The notes: generated from the letters alone by a model not told the origin. DNA of 64,000 nucleotides from JANQIO01 sp965601975 (GCA_965601975.1 OZ271856.1:4526001-4590000), one strand, 5' to 3'; shown: positions 1 to 9,452, numbered from the stretch's first letter. Numbers and translations: made by a program.

Positions 1-1005
1 GTGGCTCTCGTCGTGGTCGGAGGAAAAGTACTTCAGCAGGACCATGCTGCCGGCGGGAATGTTGACATCGCCCAGCGTGTAATCCTGTTTGCATACCCGC
101 CACATGTTGGAGGTGGGGGTTGCGAGCCGGAGAGACTCCTCGACCATGTTGGGAATGAGGGAGCGGTCGGCGCGGACCTTGGCCGCCTGGTCGGGGAACA
201 TACAGAGCTGGCGCATGCACTCGGCCAGGGTAGCGGTGGTGGTTTCATTGCCCGCCACCAGGAACTGGGTGCAGAAGGACAGCTGCTCCTCGATGGTCAG
301 CTCACGGTCTTCGTATCTGGCGTTGGCGATGACACCCAGCATGTCCTCGGCAGGTTCGCCGCGCCGCGCATTCAGGGCTTCGACAAACCAGTCGTATTCA
401 TCCTTGATGCCCTGCTGGGCCTTGACCAGGGTGTCCTTGTCGGCAATCTGGGACAGGGCCGCCACATTGTCCTCGGTCCACTTGAAGGCCAGGTCGATCA
501 TGTCCAGCGGCATACCCAGCACGTGCATGATCACGGACAGCGGAAACGGCCGGGTGAATTCCTCGATGAAATTGCACTCGTTCTTGCTCGCCAGCTTGTC
601 TGCCAATTCGTGGGCGCGCCCGCGAATCCAGGGCTCGTAGCGCTCCATGTAGGGTGCGGTGAAATACTCGCGCACCGCCTCCCGGAAGTTCTTGTGCTCG
701 GGGTCGTCGATGGTCAGCAGCGTGCCCTTGCCCAGGTTGTAGGTGGCATCCATGGCGTTCTGGACGTCGGGATCGATTTCCCGGGCGGAGCCCAGGGCCA
801 GGCCAAACTCGTTGGAAAACACCTCGGGGTGGCGATGTGCTTCCCGCACCAGGTCGTAGGTGGATACCACGAAGATGCCGGTCTGAGGGTCCTGGTGTAC
901 CGGCGCCTGGTCGCGCAGCGTCTTGTCGTAGTGGTAGGGGCACTTCAGAGTGGCGGGGTCCATCAGGGGCATTTCCTGAAGGCCGCGGGTGTCATGGGCT
1001 TGCAT
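1..1005 (-). CDS. cytochrome P450 (3' end outside window)
   Basis: Haem monooxygenase; the first 335 residues are visible and the reading frame runs off the left edge. The I-helix oxygen-activation motif AGNETT lies at residues 251-256 and the K-helix ExxR (E290/R293) follows. The haem-binding Cys loop would lie beyond the edge. It is a soluble bacterial class with no membrane anchor. The ATG at 1005 follows a GGGAG ribosome site. No ferredoxin or reductase partner is visible. Its promoter carries the shared 18-bp palindrome (site A), which ties it to the catabolic operons further on. The P450 family is certain from the motifs; the substrate is unknown. Confidence 0.93.
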   Translation of the reverse strand, partial: MQAHDTRGLQEMPLMDPATLKCPYHYDKTLRDQAPVHQDPQTGIFVVSTYDLVREAHRHPEVFSNEFGLALGSAREIDPDVQNAMDATYNLGKGTLLTIDDPEHKNFREAVREYFTAPYMERYEPWIRGRAHELADKLASKNECNFIEEFTRPFPLSVIMHVLGMPLDMIDLAFKWTEDNVAALSQIADKDTLVKAQQGIKDEYDWFVEALNARRGEPAEDMLGVIANARYEDRELTIEEQLSFCTQFLVAGNETTTATLAECMRQLCMFPDQAAKVRADRSLIPNMVEESLRLATPTSNMWRVCKQDYTLGDVNIPAGSMVLLKYFSSDHDESH

Positions 1006-1024
1006 GTAAATCGCTCCCGTCGTT

Positions 1025-1068
1025 GTTATAAGCCAATAATCCTAGCAGAAACAATCAGGATTGACTGT
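1025..1068 (-). promoter_or_regulatory. site A: shared 18-bp palindrome plus P450 promoter
   Basis: On the minus strand, ACAGTCAATCCTGATTGT occupies 1068-1051. It overlaps a -35-like TTGTTT (1054-1049), followed after 18 bases by TATAAC (1030-1025). The same operator-like word recurs at 7809, 33086, 35411, 38273 and 43487. An operator overlapping -35 implies repression. Promoter call is by eye. Confidence 0.6.
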
Positions 1069-1167
1069 ATTTTTTAATTTCGGAGTCTCCGGCCTCCTGC
1101 GCTGGGTCAATTATTCACACGCCCAACGTGGGCTAACCTTGAAGCAGGCACGTCCCGGGAGCACAGC

Positions 1168-3573
1168 ATGGCAGAGCGGGCTCTGCAGGCATCGGAACTC
1201 TACCAACCCTGCGATACAGACAGTTTCAGTTTCTCGCATACCGGCGAGCTGGAGCCGCTGGCGCTCGGTCCCGGCCAGGAACGTGCCCGGGAGGCTATCG
1301 AGTTCGGCGTCGACATCCAGCGGCCGGGCTTCAATATTTTCGTGCTGGGCGCACCGGGTCTCGGCAAGCGCGCCCTGGTAGACAGCGTGCTGGCGGCGCG
1401 CCAGCAGGACGGGGACCTGCGCAGCGACTGGTGCTATGTCGCCAACTTCGAAGACCCGCAGAAACCGCGGCTGCTGAAACTGCCGGCCGGCATGGGTCGA
1501 GACCTGAGCAAGGATATGCAGCAACTGGTGGAAGACCTGCTGACAGCCCTGCCCGCCTCGTTCGCCGACGAGGAGTACCGGCGCCGGCGCCAGGAGATCG
1601 AGGAAGATGTCACCGAACGCTATGAGGCGGCGTTTCGCAAGCTGGGTGAGGAGGCGGCACAGCGCGGCGTCGCCCTGCTGCGCACACCCGTGGGCTACAC
1701 CCTCGCACCCCTGCGCGACGGCGAGGTGGTCACACCGGAACAGTTCGCGGAGCTCAGTGACAGCGAACAGCAGGACATCCAGCGGCTGATTGGCGAACTG
1801 CAGGCAGAGCTGCAGGAGGTGCTGAGCGAGCTGCCGCTGCTGAAACGGGAAACGGCGCGCCGGGTGAAGGCCCTGAACAAGGAAGTCACCCAGTTCACGG
1901 TGGAACAGCTGCTGGCCTGGCTGGACCAGAAGTATCGCGAACAGCCCGCCGTCACCGACTACCTGGCGGGCGTACGCGACCACGCCATCGAAAACGCCGA
2001 GGACTTCCTGGGGGAAGACGGCGAAACCGAGATCGAGCAGGTCTCGAAGCGCGCCCGCGGCTATTCACAGTTCCAGATCAACGTGCTGGTGGACAACGAA
2101 GACGCCAGCGGTCGGCCCGTGGTCTTCGAGGAGAATCCCACCTACCAGAACCTGGTCGGGCGGGTCGAATACGTCTCGCAGATGGGCACCCTGCTGACGG
2201 ACTTCACGCTGATCAAGCCCGGCGCACTGCACCGCGCCAACGGCGGCTACCTGATTCTGGAGGCGGACAAGCTGCTGCGGCATGTCTATGCCTGGGAGGG
2301 GTTGAAGCGGGCAATGCGCGCCGGCGAGATCAAGATCACCTCGCTGCAGGAGGCCCTGAGCCTGAACAGCACGATCTCCCTGGAGCCCGAATGCATGCCG
2401 CTGGATGTAAAAGTGATACTGCTCGGTGAACCCTTCCTCTATTACCTGCTGGACCACTATGACCCGGACTTCGGCAAGATCTTCCAGGTGGCCGCGGACT
2501 TTGCCCCCGACCTGGAACGGGACGATGCGCGGCAGCACCTGTTTGCGCGGCTGCTGGCCACCCTGCAGCGGGAGCAGGAATTGCTGCCCCTGCACCCCGC
2601 CGCGGTCGCCCGGGTGGTGGAGTATGCCGCCCGCCTCGCCGACGACAAGGAGCGCCTGTCACTGGAGCAGGATCGCATCAACCGGCTGATGCTGGAGGCG
2701 GATCACTGGGCGCGCCAGCGCGGTAGCGAATTCCTGGAGCGCGAAGATATCGAAGAGGCGCTGGGGCGCGAGCGCAGCCGGCGCAGCCAGCTGCAGGAGC
2801 GCATGGGTGAGCACATCCTGCGGGATATCAAGCTGGTCACCACCAGCGGGGAACAGGTCGCCCAGGTCAACGGCCTGTCGGTAATGGAGCTGGGCGGGCA
2901 CCGATTCGGGATGCCGTCGCGCATCACCGCCACCGCACGACTGGGCCGCGGGCGCGTCATCGACATCGAGCGGGAGGTCAAGCTCGGCGGCGGCATTCAC
3001 TCCAAGGGTGTCCTGATCCTGTCAGCCTACCTGGCGAGCCAGTACGCACGGGACCAGAACCTGCCGCTGTCCGCCAGCCTGGTGTTCGAGCAGAACTACG
3101 GCGGGGTCGACGGCGACAGCGCCAGCTGCGCGGAGCTGTGCTGCCTGCTGTCCGCGATCGCCCGCATCCCGCTGCGCCAGGACCTGGCGGTTACCGGCTC
3201 GATGAACCAGCTCGGTGAAGTGCAGGCGATCGGTGGTGTGAACGAAAAAATCGAGGGCTTCTTCGATATCTGCAGCGCACGCGGCCTGAGTGGTGACCAG
3301 GGTGTGATCATTCCCGCCGCCAACGCGGTGCACCTGATGCTGCGGGAGGATGTTCGGCAGGCTGTCGCGGAAGGTCAGTTCCACGTTTACACCGCCGAGC
3401 AGGTGGAAGACGTCATGAGCCTGCTGTGCGGCATGCCGGCGGGCGACGCCGATGGCGACGGTGCCTGGCCCGAGGGCAGCTTCCGGCGGGCGATCTGCGA
3501 CAGCCTGGAAAGCCTTCGCGAAAGCCAGCGCGCGCTGGAGCAGGAAGAGAACGATGGCAGCAAAGACAACTGA
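1168..3573 (+). CDS. Lon-family ATP-dependent protease (LonH/YcbZ-like)
   Basis: An 801-residue AAA+ protease. A Walker A motif (GAPGLGKR) is at residues 61-68 and a C-terminal Lon peptidase domain carries Ser651 (in DGDSAS) and Lys694 (in NEKIEGFF). The 43-residue spacing equals that of the Ser679/Lys722 dyad in E. coli Lon. There is no N-terminal LAN domain, and the length fits the proteobacterial YcbZ-like group rather than LonA (about 780 residues with a LAN domain). It probably degrades damaged or regulatory proteins in the cytoplasm. The last 20 bases overlap the next gene, so the two are likely translated together. Substrates cannot be read from sequence. Confidence 0.9.
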   Translation: MAERALQASELYQPCDTDSFSFSHTGELEPLALGPGQERAREAIEFGVDIQRPGFNIFVLGAPGLGKRALVDSVLAARQQDGDLRSDWCYVANFEDPQKPRLLKLPAGMGRDLSKDMQQLVEDLLTALPASFADEEYRRRRQEIEEDVTERYEAAFRKLGEEAAQRGVALLRTPVGYTLAPLRDGEVVTPEQFAELSDSEQQDIQRLIGELQAELQEVLSELPLLKRETARRVKALNKEVTQFTVEQLLAWLDQKYREQPAVTDYLAGVRDHAIENAEDFLGEDGETEIEQVSKRARGYSQFQINVLVDNEDASGRPVVFEENPTYQNLVGRVEYVSQMGTLLTDFTLIKPGALHRANGGYLILEADKLLRHVYAWEGLKRAMRAGEIKITSLQEALSLNSTISLEPECMPLDVKVILLGEPFLYYLLDHYDPDFGKIFQVAADFAPDLERDDARQHLFARLLATLQREQELLPLHPAAVARVVEYAARLADDKERLSLEQDRINRLMLEADHWARQRGSEFLEREDIEEALGRERSRRSQLQERMGEHILRDIKLVTTSGEQVAQVNGLSVMELGGHRFGMPSRITATARLGRGRVIDIEREVKLGGGIHSKGVLILSAYLASQYARDQNLPLSASLVFEQNYGGVDGDSASCAELCCLLSAIARIPLRQDLAVTGSMNQLGEVQAIGGVNEKIEGFFDICSARGLSGDQGVIIPAANAVHLMLREDVRQAVAEGQFHVYTAEQVEDVMSLLCGMPAGDADGDGAWPEGSFRRAICDSLESLRESQRALEQEENDGSKDN

Positions 3574-4273
3574 CGACAGTATTGTCGTCACCATAGACAG
3601 CGACGCGCAGGCGGGACCTGCCATTGCGCTGGCCGCCGCCCTCGCCAAGGCGCGCAAGCGCGCGCTGCGCGGTCTGTTCATCGAAGACCTCGATCTCCTG
3701 AACGTGGCGCGGCTGCCGTTTACCCGCGAAGTCATGAGGCTGGGCCGCGAAACCCGCGATCTTCGCGGCCTGGACCTGGAGCGCAGCATGGCCCGCCTGG
3801 CCGCGGAGTTCCAGGCGCTGCTGGAATCCGAGGCCAGGGAGCAGGCCCTGCGCTGCAGTTTCTCGAGAATTCGCAGCAGCAAACGCCTGCTACCCCGGGA
3901 AGATGCCGCGCTGGCCGAGCTGCTGGTCATCGCACCACCCGCGAGGCGCCGGACAAGTCGGTCCAATCGCATTCTGCTGCTGAACGGAGACCACGCGGCC
4001 GTGCTCGCGGCGCTGGCTACCGTGCTGGAGAATAACGCCGATGCAGAGCTGCTGGTCCACGGCGAGTTCGACGCCGCTACGCTCAACGATATCCTGGCAC
4101 GCCACCCCCGGGTCACGCGCCGGTTGATGGGCGGACCCGCCCTGGAAGAACTGCTGGTGAACCCGCGCTACCGGCCCAGCCTGGTGCTGATGTCGCGGCA
4201 GGCGGACCCGTCGGAGATGGAAACCTGCCTGAGACTGTCGGACTGCCCGCTGGTCCTGGCCGCCTCGGGGTAG
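3554..4273 (+). CDS. universal-stress-like protein coupled to the Lon-family protease
   Basis: A 239-residue soluble protein. I chose the ATG at 3554 because an AGGAAGAG ribosome site sits just upstream; a longer frame from 3452 would lie deep in the protease gene. The N-terminus (IVVTIDS, then an alanine-rich helix and GLFIEDLDLL) resembles the first strand and helix of Usp domains, and a second strand-rich half starts near RILLLNGDH, suggesting a tandem or degenerate Usp fold. No clear ATP-binding GxxG motif is visible. The overlap with the protease suggests an adaptor or stress-linked partner, which is inference. Family assignment is tentative. Confidence 0.6.
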   Translation: MAAKTTDDSIVVTIDSDAQAGPAIALAAALAKARKRALRGLFIEDLDLLNVARLPFTREVMRLGRETRDLRGLDLERSMARLAAEFQALLESEAREQALRCSFSRIRSSKRLLPREDAALAELLVIAPPARRRTSRSNRILLLNGDHAAVLAALATVLENNADAELLVHGEFDAATLNDILARHPRVTRRLMGGPALEELLVNPRYRPSLVLMSRQADPSEMETCLRLSDCPLVLAASG

Positions 4274-4282
4274 GCCGCTCCG

Positions 4283-4804
4283 CTAGGGCAGGGCCAGCTC
4301 AACGACAAAGTGTTCGCAGACGTCGCCGTCGTCCGGAAACTGGACCCGGCCGCGGTGGGTAAAGCCCAGGCGTTCCAGCACCCGGATCGAGGCCGCATTC
4401 TCCGGCGCCACGATGGCCGCCAGTTTCTTCAAGCCGAAGGCTTCGACGGCATAGCGCATCACGGCTGACGCGGCTTCGGTGGCAAGCCCCGCGCCGCGGC
4501 CCTCCGGGAGGAAGGCGTAGCCCAGGTCCACGTCCTTGAGGAAGTCCCGCTTTACCAGTCCCGCCATGCCGATGGCGCGGCCGTCCTCTCTCCGGGACAC
4601 CAGCCACATGCCGAAGCCGTGGGCGTCGTAGCTGGCGTAGACGCGGTCGCGCATATGCTCCAGGGCCTGTTCTTCGGTGCGCACACCCCGGTCGGCAATA
4701 TTGGTCCTGAAGTCCGGGTCTGACAGCATAGCCAGGTAGAAACCGGCATCGGCGTCCGTCATCTTCCGGACGTAGAGGCGTTCGGTTTCAAACAGGGGGC
4801 TCAT
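4283..4804 (-). CDS. GNAT N-acetyltransferase (RimJ/RimL type)
   Basis: A 173-residue acetyl-CoA-dependent acetyltransferase. The N-terminal TERLYVRKMTDAD and the C-terminal ENAASIRVLERLGFTHRG are typical of the Acetyltransf_3/RimJ-RimL group, and the acetyl-CoA loop GRGAGLATEA lies mid-protein. It is convergent with the Usp-like gene, leaving only nine bases between stops and no terminator. The acceptor (protein N-terminus or small molecule) cannot be told. Confidence 0.85.
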   Translation of the reverse strand: MSPLFETERLYVRKMTDADAGFYLAMLSDPDFRTNIADRGVRTEEQALEHMRDRVYASYDAHGFGMWLVSRREDGRAIGMAGLVKRDFLKDVDLGYAFLPEGRGAGLATEAASAVMRYAVEAFGLKKLAAIVAPENAASIRVLERLGFTHRGRVQFPDDGDVCEHFVVELALP

Positions 4805-4902
4805 GGCCGCAAGCTTAACAAGCGCCTCGCCGGTGCGAAAAGCAGGCGGCGCCGCGGCCTGCTATAACACGTGGACAACGCATGCAGGAGTAAACCCACC
4901 CC

Positions 4903-5877
4903 ATGACACTCTTCAGCCTGGACGAGCTGGAAAACGCGGCGGCACTGGTCCATGAGCATCTTCCTCCCACCCCTCAGTACAGCTGGCCCCTGCTCAACGA
5001 GCGGCTCGGGCTGGATGTGTGGGTGAAACACGAAAACCACACCCCGACCGGCGCCTTCAAGGTCAGGGGCGGCGTGACCCTGGTGGACTGGCTGCGGCGG
5101 GAACACCCGGATTGTGACGGCATCATCACCGCGACCCGCGGCAACCACGGCCAGAGCCAGGCGCGGGCCGCCACCGCGGCCGGATTGAGAGCGCGCATCC
5201 TGGTGCCGCGGGGCAACTCCCCGGAGAAGAACCTGGCCATGCAGGCCTTTGGCGCCGAACTGGTGGAGTTCGGCGACGACTTCGATGCCGCGCGCGAAGA
5301 GGCCGGGCGCCAGGCGGCTACGGAAAACCTGTTCATGGTGCCGCCGTTTCACCGGGAGCTGGTGCGGGGCGTGGCCAGCTACGCACTGGAGCTGTTCCGC
5401 GCGGCACCGCCACTGGACGCGGTCTACGTGCCGATTGGCTGCGGCTCGGGAATCTGTGCCGTGATCGCGGTGCGGGATGCACTGGGCCTGGACACGGAGG
5501 TGGTCGGCGTCGTCTCCACTGAGGCACAGACAGCAAAACTTTCCGTGGAGGCCGGTCGCCCGGTGGAAACCGAGACGGCCCGGACTTTCGCGGACGGCGT
5601 TGCAGTGCGGGTCCCCGTTCCCGAGGCGCTGGAGATCTACGCCACCGGCGCCGCGCGCATCCTGGCGGTCAGTGACGACGAGATCGCCGAGGCGATCCGG
5701 GTGTATTTCAGAGACACACACAATGCCGCCGAGGGGGCCGGCGCAGCGCCCCTCGCCGCACTGATGCAGGAGCGCGAGGCCATGCAGGGCAAGCGCGCCG
5801 CCGTCATTCTCTGCGGCGGCAATATCGATACGGCGATGTTTCGCCAGGTGCTGGCGGGCGAGACGCCGGCTGTCTGA
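4903..5877 (+). CDS. PLP-dependent threonine/serine dehydratase-like enzyme
   Basis: A 324-residue fold-type II PLP enzyme. The Schiff-base lysine is K53 in TGAFKVRGG, followed by a substrate loop (ATRGNHGQSQ) and a glycine-rich phosphate-binding loop (GCGSGICA). The length matches catabolic threonine dehydratase or serine racemase rather than biosynthetic IlvA, since there is no C-terminal ACT domain. It probably deaminates threonine or serine to 2-oxo acids; other fold-II substrates such as hydroxyaspartate are possible. It is a single gene whose upstream neighbour is divergent. Confidence 0.85.
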   Translation: MTLFSLDELENAAALVHEHLPPTPQYSWPLLNERLGLDVWVKHENHTPTGAFKVRGGVTLVDWLRREHPDCDGIITATRGNHGQSQARAATAAGLRARILVPRGNSPEKNLAMQAFGAELVEFGDDFDAAREEAGRQAATENLFMVPPFHRELVRGVASYALELFRAAPPLDAVYVPIGCGSGICAVIAVRDALGLDTEVVGVVSTEAQTAKLSVEAGRPVETETARTFADGVAVRVPVPEALEIYATGAARILAVSDDEIAEAIRVYFRDTHNAAEGAGAAPLAALMQEREAMQGKRAAVILCGGNIDTAMFRQVLAGETPAV

Positions 5878-5889
5878 CCGGCCGCCGGC

Positions 5890-6906
5890 CTAGAGCCGGG
5901 TCAACACCTTGCACTGGTGGGACGGGGTGCGCAGGGCCTCAAAGGCCTCGGGCATCTCCTCGAGGCTGACGATGTCGGTGATCATGTCGTCGGCCTTCAC
6001 GCGCCCCTGGGCCAGCATGGCGATCACCGTTTCGAAGTCATCGCGGGTGTAGGCAATCGCGAACTGGAACTTGAGCTCTTTCACCAGCGCCAGGAACGGC
6101 ATGAACGTATCGGGCTGTTCGCACACGCCCACCGGCACCAGGGTGCAGTGGCGCGGCGCGATTTCCACGCACTGCTGCAGCAGGCCCGGCGCGCCCACGC
6201 ACTCGAAAATCATGTCCGGCTCGCCGCCGGTGACGTCCTGGAACTGCTCGAGCAGGTTCCCCGAGGGGTCGATCACCGCCGAGGCGCCGAGCTTGCCGGC
6301 CAGGGCCCTGCGGCTTTCGGCGAATTCGGAAATCACCACGTCGCGAGCGCCCAGGAAGCGCGCCCACAGCGCCACCGCCAGCCCGATGGGGCCCGCGCCG
6401 GTAATCAACACGCGCTGGCCTGCCTGCAGCTCGGCCACCCGGGCCGCGTGCAGCCCGACGGCGAGGGGTTCGATCAGGGCCGCTGATTCCGTGGGCAGCT
6501 CATCGGGCAGCCTGATAGTTTCCAGGCGCCCGGTCTTTACGTATTCCGCAAAGCCGCCGGGAATCTGCAAACCGGTGAGCTGAACCTGCAGGCATTCAAA
6601 GGGCCGGCCGTTGACGCAGGCCACGCAGTGGCCGCAGCCGAGAAACGGCAGCGAGCAAACCCGGTCCCCGACCTGCCACTGCTGCTTGAGATCCTTGCCC
6701 ACCTCCGCGACCTCACCGACAAACTCGTGGCCGAGGATGCAGCCACTGTCGACGGTGGCATCGCTCTCCCGGGTCGAGTGGAGATCGGTGCCGCAGATGC
6801 CGCAGTAACCCACCTTCACCACCAGCTGGTCGCTTTCCGGGGTGGGATCGTCGACGGTCTCGACCTCGAGCGGTTTGCCCACTTCCTTGAATACGGCTGC
6901 TTTCAT
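5890..6906 (-). CDS. zinc-dependent medium-chain alcohol dehydrogenase
   Basis: A 338-residue NAD(P)-dependent dehydrogenase. Catalytic zinc ligands lie in CGICGTDLHS and GHEFVGEV, the structural zinc site is the Cys cluster GCGHCVACVNGRPFEC, and the Rossmann glycines are in GAGPIGLAVA. The frame extends 67 residues upstream without homology-like content, so I place the start at ATG 6906. There ATGA overlaps the stop of the ThuA-like gene, indicating an operon and translational coupling. It likely oxidises an alcohol (sorbitol/threonine dehydrogenase-like) in the catabolic block next to site B. Confidence 0.9.
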   Translation of the reverse strand: MKAAVFKEVGKPLEVETVDDPTPESDQLVVKVGYCGICGTDLHSTRESDATVDSGCILGHEFVGEVAEVGKDLKQQWQVGDRVCSLPFLGCGHCVACVNGRPFECLQVQLTGLQIPGGFAEYVKTGRLETIRLPDELPTESAALIEPLAVGLHAARVAELQAGQRVLITGAGPIGLAVALWARFLGARDVVISEFAESRRALAGKLGASAVIDPSGNLLEQFQDVTGGEPDMIFECVGAPGLLQQCVEIAPRHCTLVPVGVCEQPDTFMPFLALVKELKFQFAIAYTRDDFETVIAMLAQGRVKADDMITDIVSLEEMPEAFEALRTPSHQCKVLTRL

Positions 6907-7745
6907 GCCTGTGACCCCTCTGATTGTGATCGCGCCCACCGATGGGCGGATTCGCTGGCGACCCAGCGCACGGCATTGTGCACCAGCTGCCTGAAATGCG
7001 GATTGGCGTAGGCCTCGGGATCGTCCCCGCCCTGGATATAGACGATGGGGCTGGTCCGGTAGCGCTTCACCCAGGCCACGACGTTGGACCCGGGAGGATG
7101 CTGCCAACCCTCGCGGCTGTACATCTCCCCTTCCACCGCCCGTTTGGCCGAATAGAAATTGTCGTCAACAAACGGGTAGTCGCTGCGCAGCAGCGGTTCC
7201 ACGCTGTCCTCGAACACGGGACAGAGGTAGAGTTCGTCGGTCATAACGAAGGTCTCCGGCAGGCCCTCGGTCACCGGGTGCTGCCCCTGGACCGTGAGCG
7301 TGTGCTCAACCTTGTGGCGATAACCGGAGTCCGGCCAGTCGGTGCCGCGCAGCGAAGCCGGACGATAATGAAAGCGGCCGCCGATGATCTCCGCGTATTC
7401 GGGCCAGGCCGGCCAGGCAGCGATGCTGTGGTGCATGAACACCATGCCCATGCCCGCCTCCAGCAGGGCCAGCAGGCCCGCGGTGAACGCCGGGTCGGGA
7501 GTGACAAGGGCCGGCGGATCTTCGCCGGCGGTAAAGTCGACCCCCGGCATGTCATAGCACAGGCAGGCATCGAAGCGCTGGCGCAGTTCAGGGCCAAACA
7601 GATAGCCCGCGGCGGGCTGTTCGGCGAGCGACCAGTTGAAGTCTTCGAGGTCTTCGAACAGGGCGGTGAAGGCATCGCGCTCGTAGGGGTGGCCGCGGGC
7701 GGTCACCAGCAGGCGGCTGGGGGCGCTGTAGTTGATGATGCTCAT
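6903..7745 (-). CDS. ThuA-like domain protein (first of two)
   Basis: A 280-residue protein of the ThuA, class I glutamine amidotransferase-like fold. The motifs CLCYDMPGVDF, GMGMVFMHHSIAAW and the ending VYIQGGDDPEAYANPHFRQLVHNAVRW are characteristic. The family's biochemical role is poorly known (linked to trehalose or sugar use). It is the first gene of a leftward pair with the zinc alcohol dehydrogenase and is divergent from an operon that contains a second ThuA-like gene at 8673. Family call good, function unknown. Confidence 0.8.
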   Translation of the reverse strand: MSIINYSAPSRLLVTARGHPYERDAFTALFEDLEDFNWSLAEQPAAGYLFGPELRQRFDACLCYDMPGVDFTAGEDPPALVTPDPAFTAGLLALLEAGMGMVFMHHSIAAWPAWPEYAEIIGGRFHYRPASLRGTDWPDSGYRHKVEHTLTVQGQHPVTEGLPETFVMTDELYLCPVFEDSVEPLLRSDYPFVDDNFYSAKRAVEGEMYSREGWQHPPGSNVVAWVKRYRTSPIVYIQGGDDPEAYANPHFRQLVHNAVRWVASESAHRWARSQSEGSQA

Positions 7746-7808
7746 AAGGCCCTGTTTTTATTAAAGTAATTTTTGTCGAGGCCCGACACAGTAGCTCAGG
7801 AAAAAAAT

Positions 7809-7851
7809 ACAGTCAATTCTGTTTGTTTTTTACAGGTCCCTCTGCTACCTT
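7809..7851 (+). promoter_or_regulatory. site B: shared 18-bp palindrome plus promoter of the SDR operon
   Basis: ACAGTCAATTCTGTTTGT occupies 7809-7826. TTGTTT (7823-7828) and TACCTT (7846-7851), spaced by 17 bases and preceded by TGC, make a plausible promoter for the gene at 7899. The word matches five other sites in the window. It also lies 64 bases upstream of the leftward ThuA-like gene and could control both directions. Confidence 0.65.
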
Positions 7852-7898
7852 TTCTATCCGCTCTGATTCCGCACCCATAACACAATAAGGAAGGCACC

Positions 7899-8657
7899 AT
7901 GGATCTTGGACTGAAAGGCAAGAAAGTCGTCATTACCGGCGGCTCCAAGGGCATTGGCCGCGCCATTGCCAACCTGATGATCGCCGAGGGCGCCGACGTC
8001 GCCATCTGCGCGCGCAACGGCGAGGAAGTCGACTCCGCCGTGGCGGAACTCTCCGCGTCCGGCAAGGCCATTGGTGCCGCTGTGGACGTGGCCGACAAGG
8101 CCGCGCTGCAGGGCTGGATCAGCGGCGTCGCCGAGGAACTCGGCGGCATCGACATCCTGATCCCGAACGTGAGCGCCGGCGGCGGCCAGATGGATGAAAA
8201 CGGCTGGCGCGCCAACCTGGACGTCGACATTCTCGGCACCACTCACGCCATCGAGGCGGCCATGCCGTCCCTGCAGGCCTCCGATGCGGGCAGCATCGTG
8301 GTGATCGGCACCACGGCCGCGGTGGAAGATTTCCTGGGCCCCCAGACCTACAACGCCATGAAAGCCGCCCTGATCGTTCACTCCCAGGGCCTGGCCCACG
8401 CGCTGGCAGGTTCCGGCATTCGCGTGAACGCGGTATCTCCCGGCCCCATTTTCATCGAGGGCGGCGCCTGGGATTTCATCAAGAACAACATGGCGGATAT
8501 CTACAACGGCACCATCGCCAACCAGCCCACCGGCCGCATGGGCTCCGCCGAGGAAGTGGCCAATGCCGTGGCATTTATTGCCAGCCCCGCGGCGAGCTGG
8601 ATTACCGGCGTGAACCTGGTGGTGGACGGCGGCTTTACCAAGCGCGTCCAGCTGTAA
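7899..8657 (+). CDS. short-chain dehydrogenase/reductase
   Basis: A 252-residue SDR. The cofactor motif GGSKGIGRAI sits near residues 15-24 and the active-site YNAMK near 148-152. The usual catalytic Ser position reads Thr in VVIGTTAAVE. The C-terminus VVDGGFTKRVQL is classical. The acidic residue that would mark NAD preference is not evident and ICARNG suggests NADP. It heads a seven-gene operon with gaps of 4 to 42 bases, under site B. It likely oxidises or reduces a hydroxyl/keto group of the pathway substrate. Confidence 0.92.
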   Translation: MDLGLKGKKVVITGGSKGIGRAIANLMIAEGADVAICARNGEEVDSAVAELSASGKAIGAAVDVADKAALQGWISGVAEELGGIDILIPNVSAGGGQMDENGWRANLDVDILGTTHAIEAAMPSLQASDAGSIVVIGTTAAVEDFLGPQTYNAMKAALIVHSQGLAHALAGSGIRVNAVSPGPIFIEGGAWDFIKNNMADIYNGTIANQPTGRMGSAEEVANAVAFIASPAASWITGVNLVVDGGFTKRVQL

Positions 8658-8672
8658 GTTCGGCAACCACAC

Positions 8673-9452
8673 ATGGCTGAACAAGCAGCAGAGGCAGCGG
8701 TCGGCAAGAGCGACCGCATCGACGTCTACCTCGTCGTAGGCGGCAAATACCACAACATGGATCACCCCCGCCTGGAACTGCTCAAGCTCCTGGCAGAGCA
8801 GCCGCGCGTAAAGGTGCGGATCGGCGAAGACTACGGTGACATCGACACGATCTGTGACTCGGATTTCATCATCAGCTACACGGTTGACGTGAACCCGACC
8901 CCGGAGCAGACACAGCGTCTCTGTGATGCCATGCGCGCAGGCAAGAAGTGGTTCGCCCTGCACGGCACCAATTCGATCCTGGCGTTCCTGGAAGACGGGC
9001 GCGTGAGCAGCCCACGGGACAACGATGCCTTTATGGAACTGCTGGGCAGCCAGTTCCTCTCGCACCCGCCCATCATTCCCTACGACGTGGAAGTTACCGA
9101 ACCCGATCACCCGCTGGTGAAGGGGATCTCCAACTTCACCGTCAATGACGACGAGCTCTACCTGTCGGCGCTGCATGGCGAGCACCAGGTGCTGCTCAAG
9201 ACCCACTGGACCGGCACGACCGAGGTCTTTGTCGACGACGACTGGAACGAAGACGAGCCGCGGCCGATCATGTACCTCCACCCCTACGGGAAGGGCGAAG
9301 TGCTTTACCTGACCCTTGGCCACAGCCGAGGCAAATACGACATGCAGCCGATGATCGAGGAATATCCCGAGCCCGAGCTGGGCGCCTGGCAGAACGACGA
9401 GTTTTACGAGCTGCTGCGCCGCGGAATCCGCTGGGCCATGGGCGAGCTCTAG
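8673..9452 (+). CDS. ThuA-like domain protein (second of two)
   Basis: A 259-residue ThuA-fold protein with VYLVVGGKYHNMDHPRLELLKLL at the N-terminus (start of the Rossmann-like core), GKKWFALHGTNSILAF as the GATase-like elbow and a C-terminal LYLTLGHSRGKYD. The position corresponding to the glutaminase Cys is not Cys, as is usual in ThuA proteins. It lies 15 bases after the SDR and 42 before the acyl-CoA dehydrogenase, so it is embedded in the catabolic operon. Its role there is unknown; a hydrolase or isomerase on a cyclic or CoA intermediate is speculation. Confidence 0.8.
   Translation: MAEQAAEAAVGKSDRIDVYLVVGGKYHNMDHPRLELLKLLAEQPRVKVRIGEDYGDIDTICDSDFIISYTVDVNPTPEQTQRLCDAMRAGKKWFALHGTNSILAFLEDGRVSSPRDNDAFMELLGSQFLSHPPIIPYDVEVTEPDHPLVKGISNFTVNDDELYLSALHGEHQVLLKTHWTGTTEVFVDDDWNEDEPRPIMYLHPYGKGEVLYLTLGHSRGKYDMQPMIEEYPEPELGAWQNDEFYELLRRGIRWAMGEL

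Noticed and set aside
1..1077. Long plus-strand open frame over the P450 gene
   Set aside because: It is antisense to a clear P450 with correct motifs; GC-rich third positions keep the other strand open.
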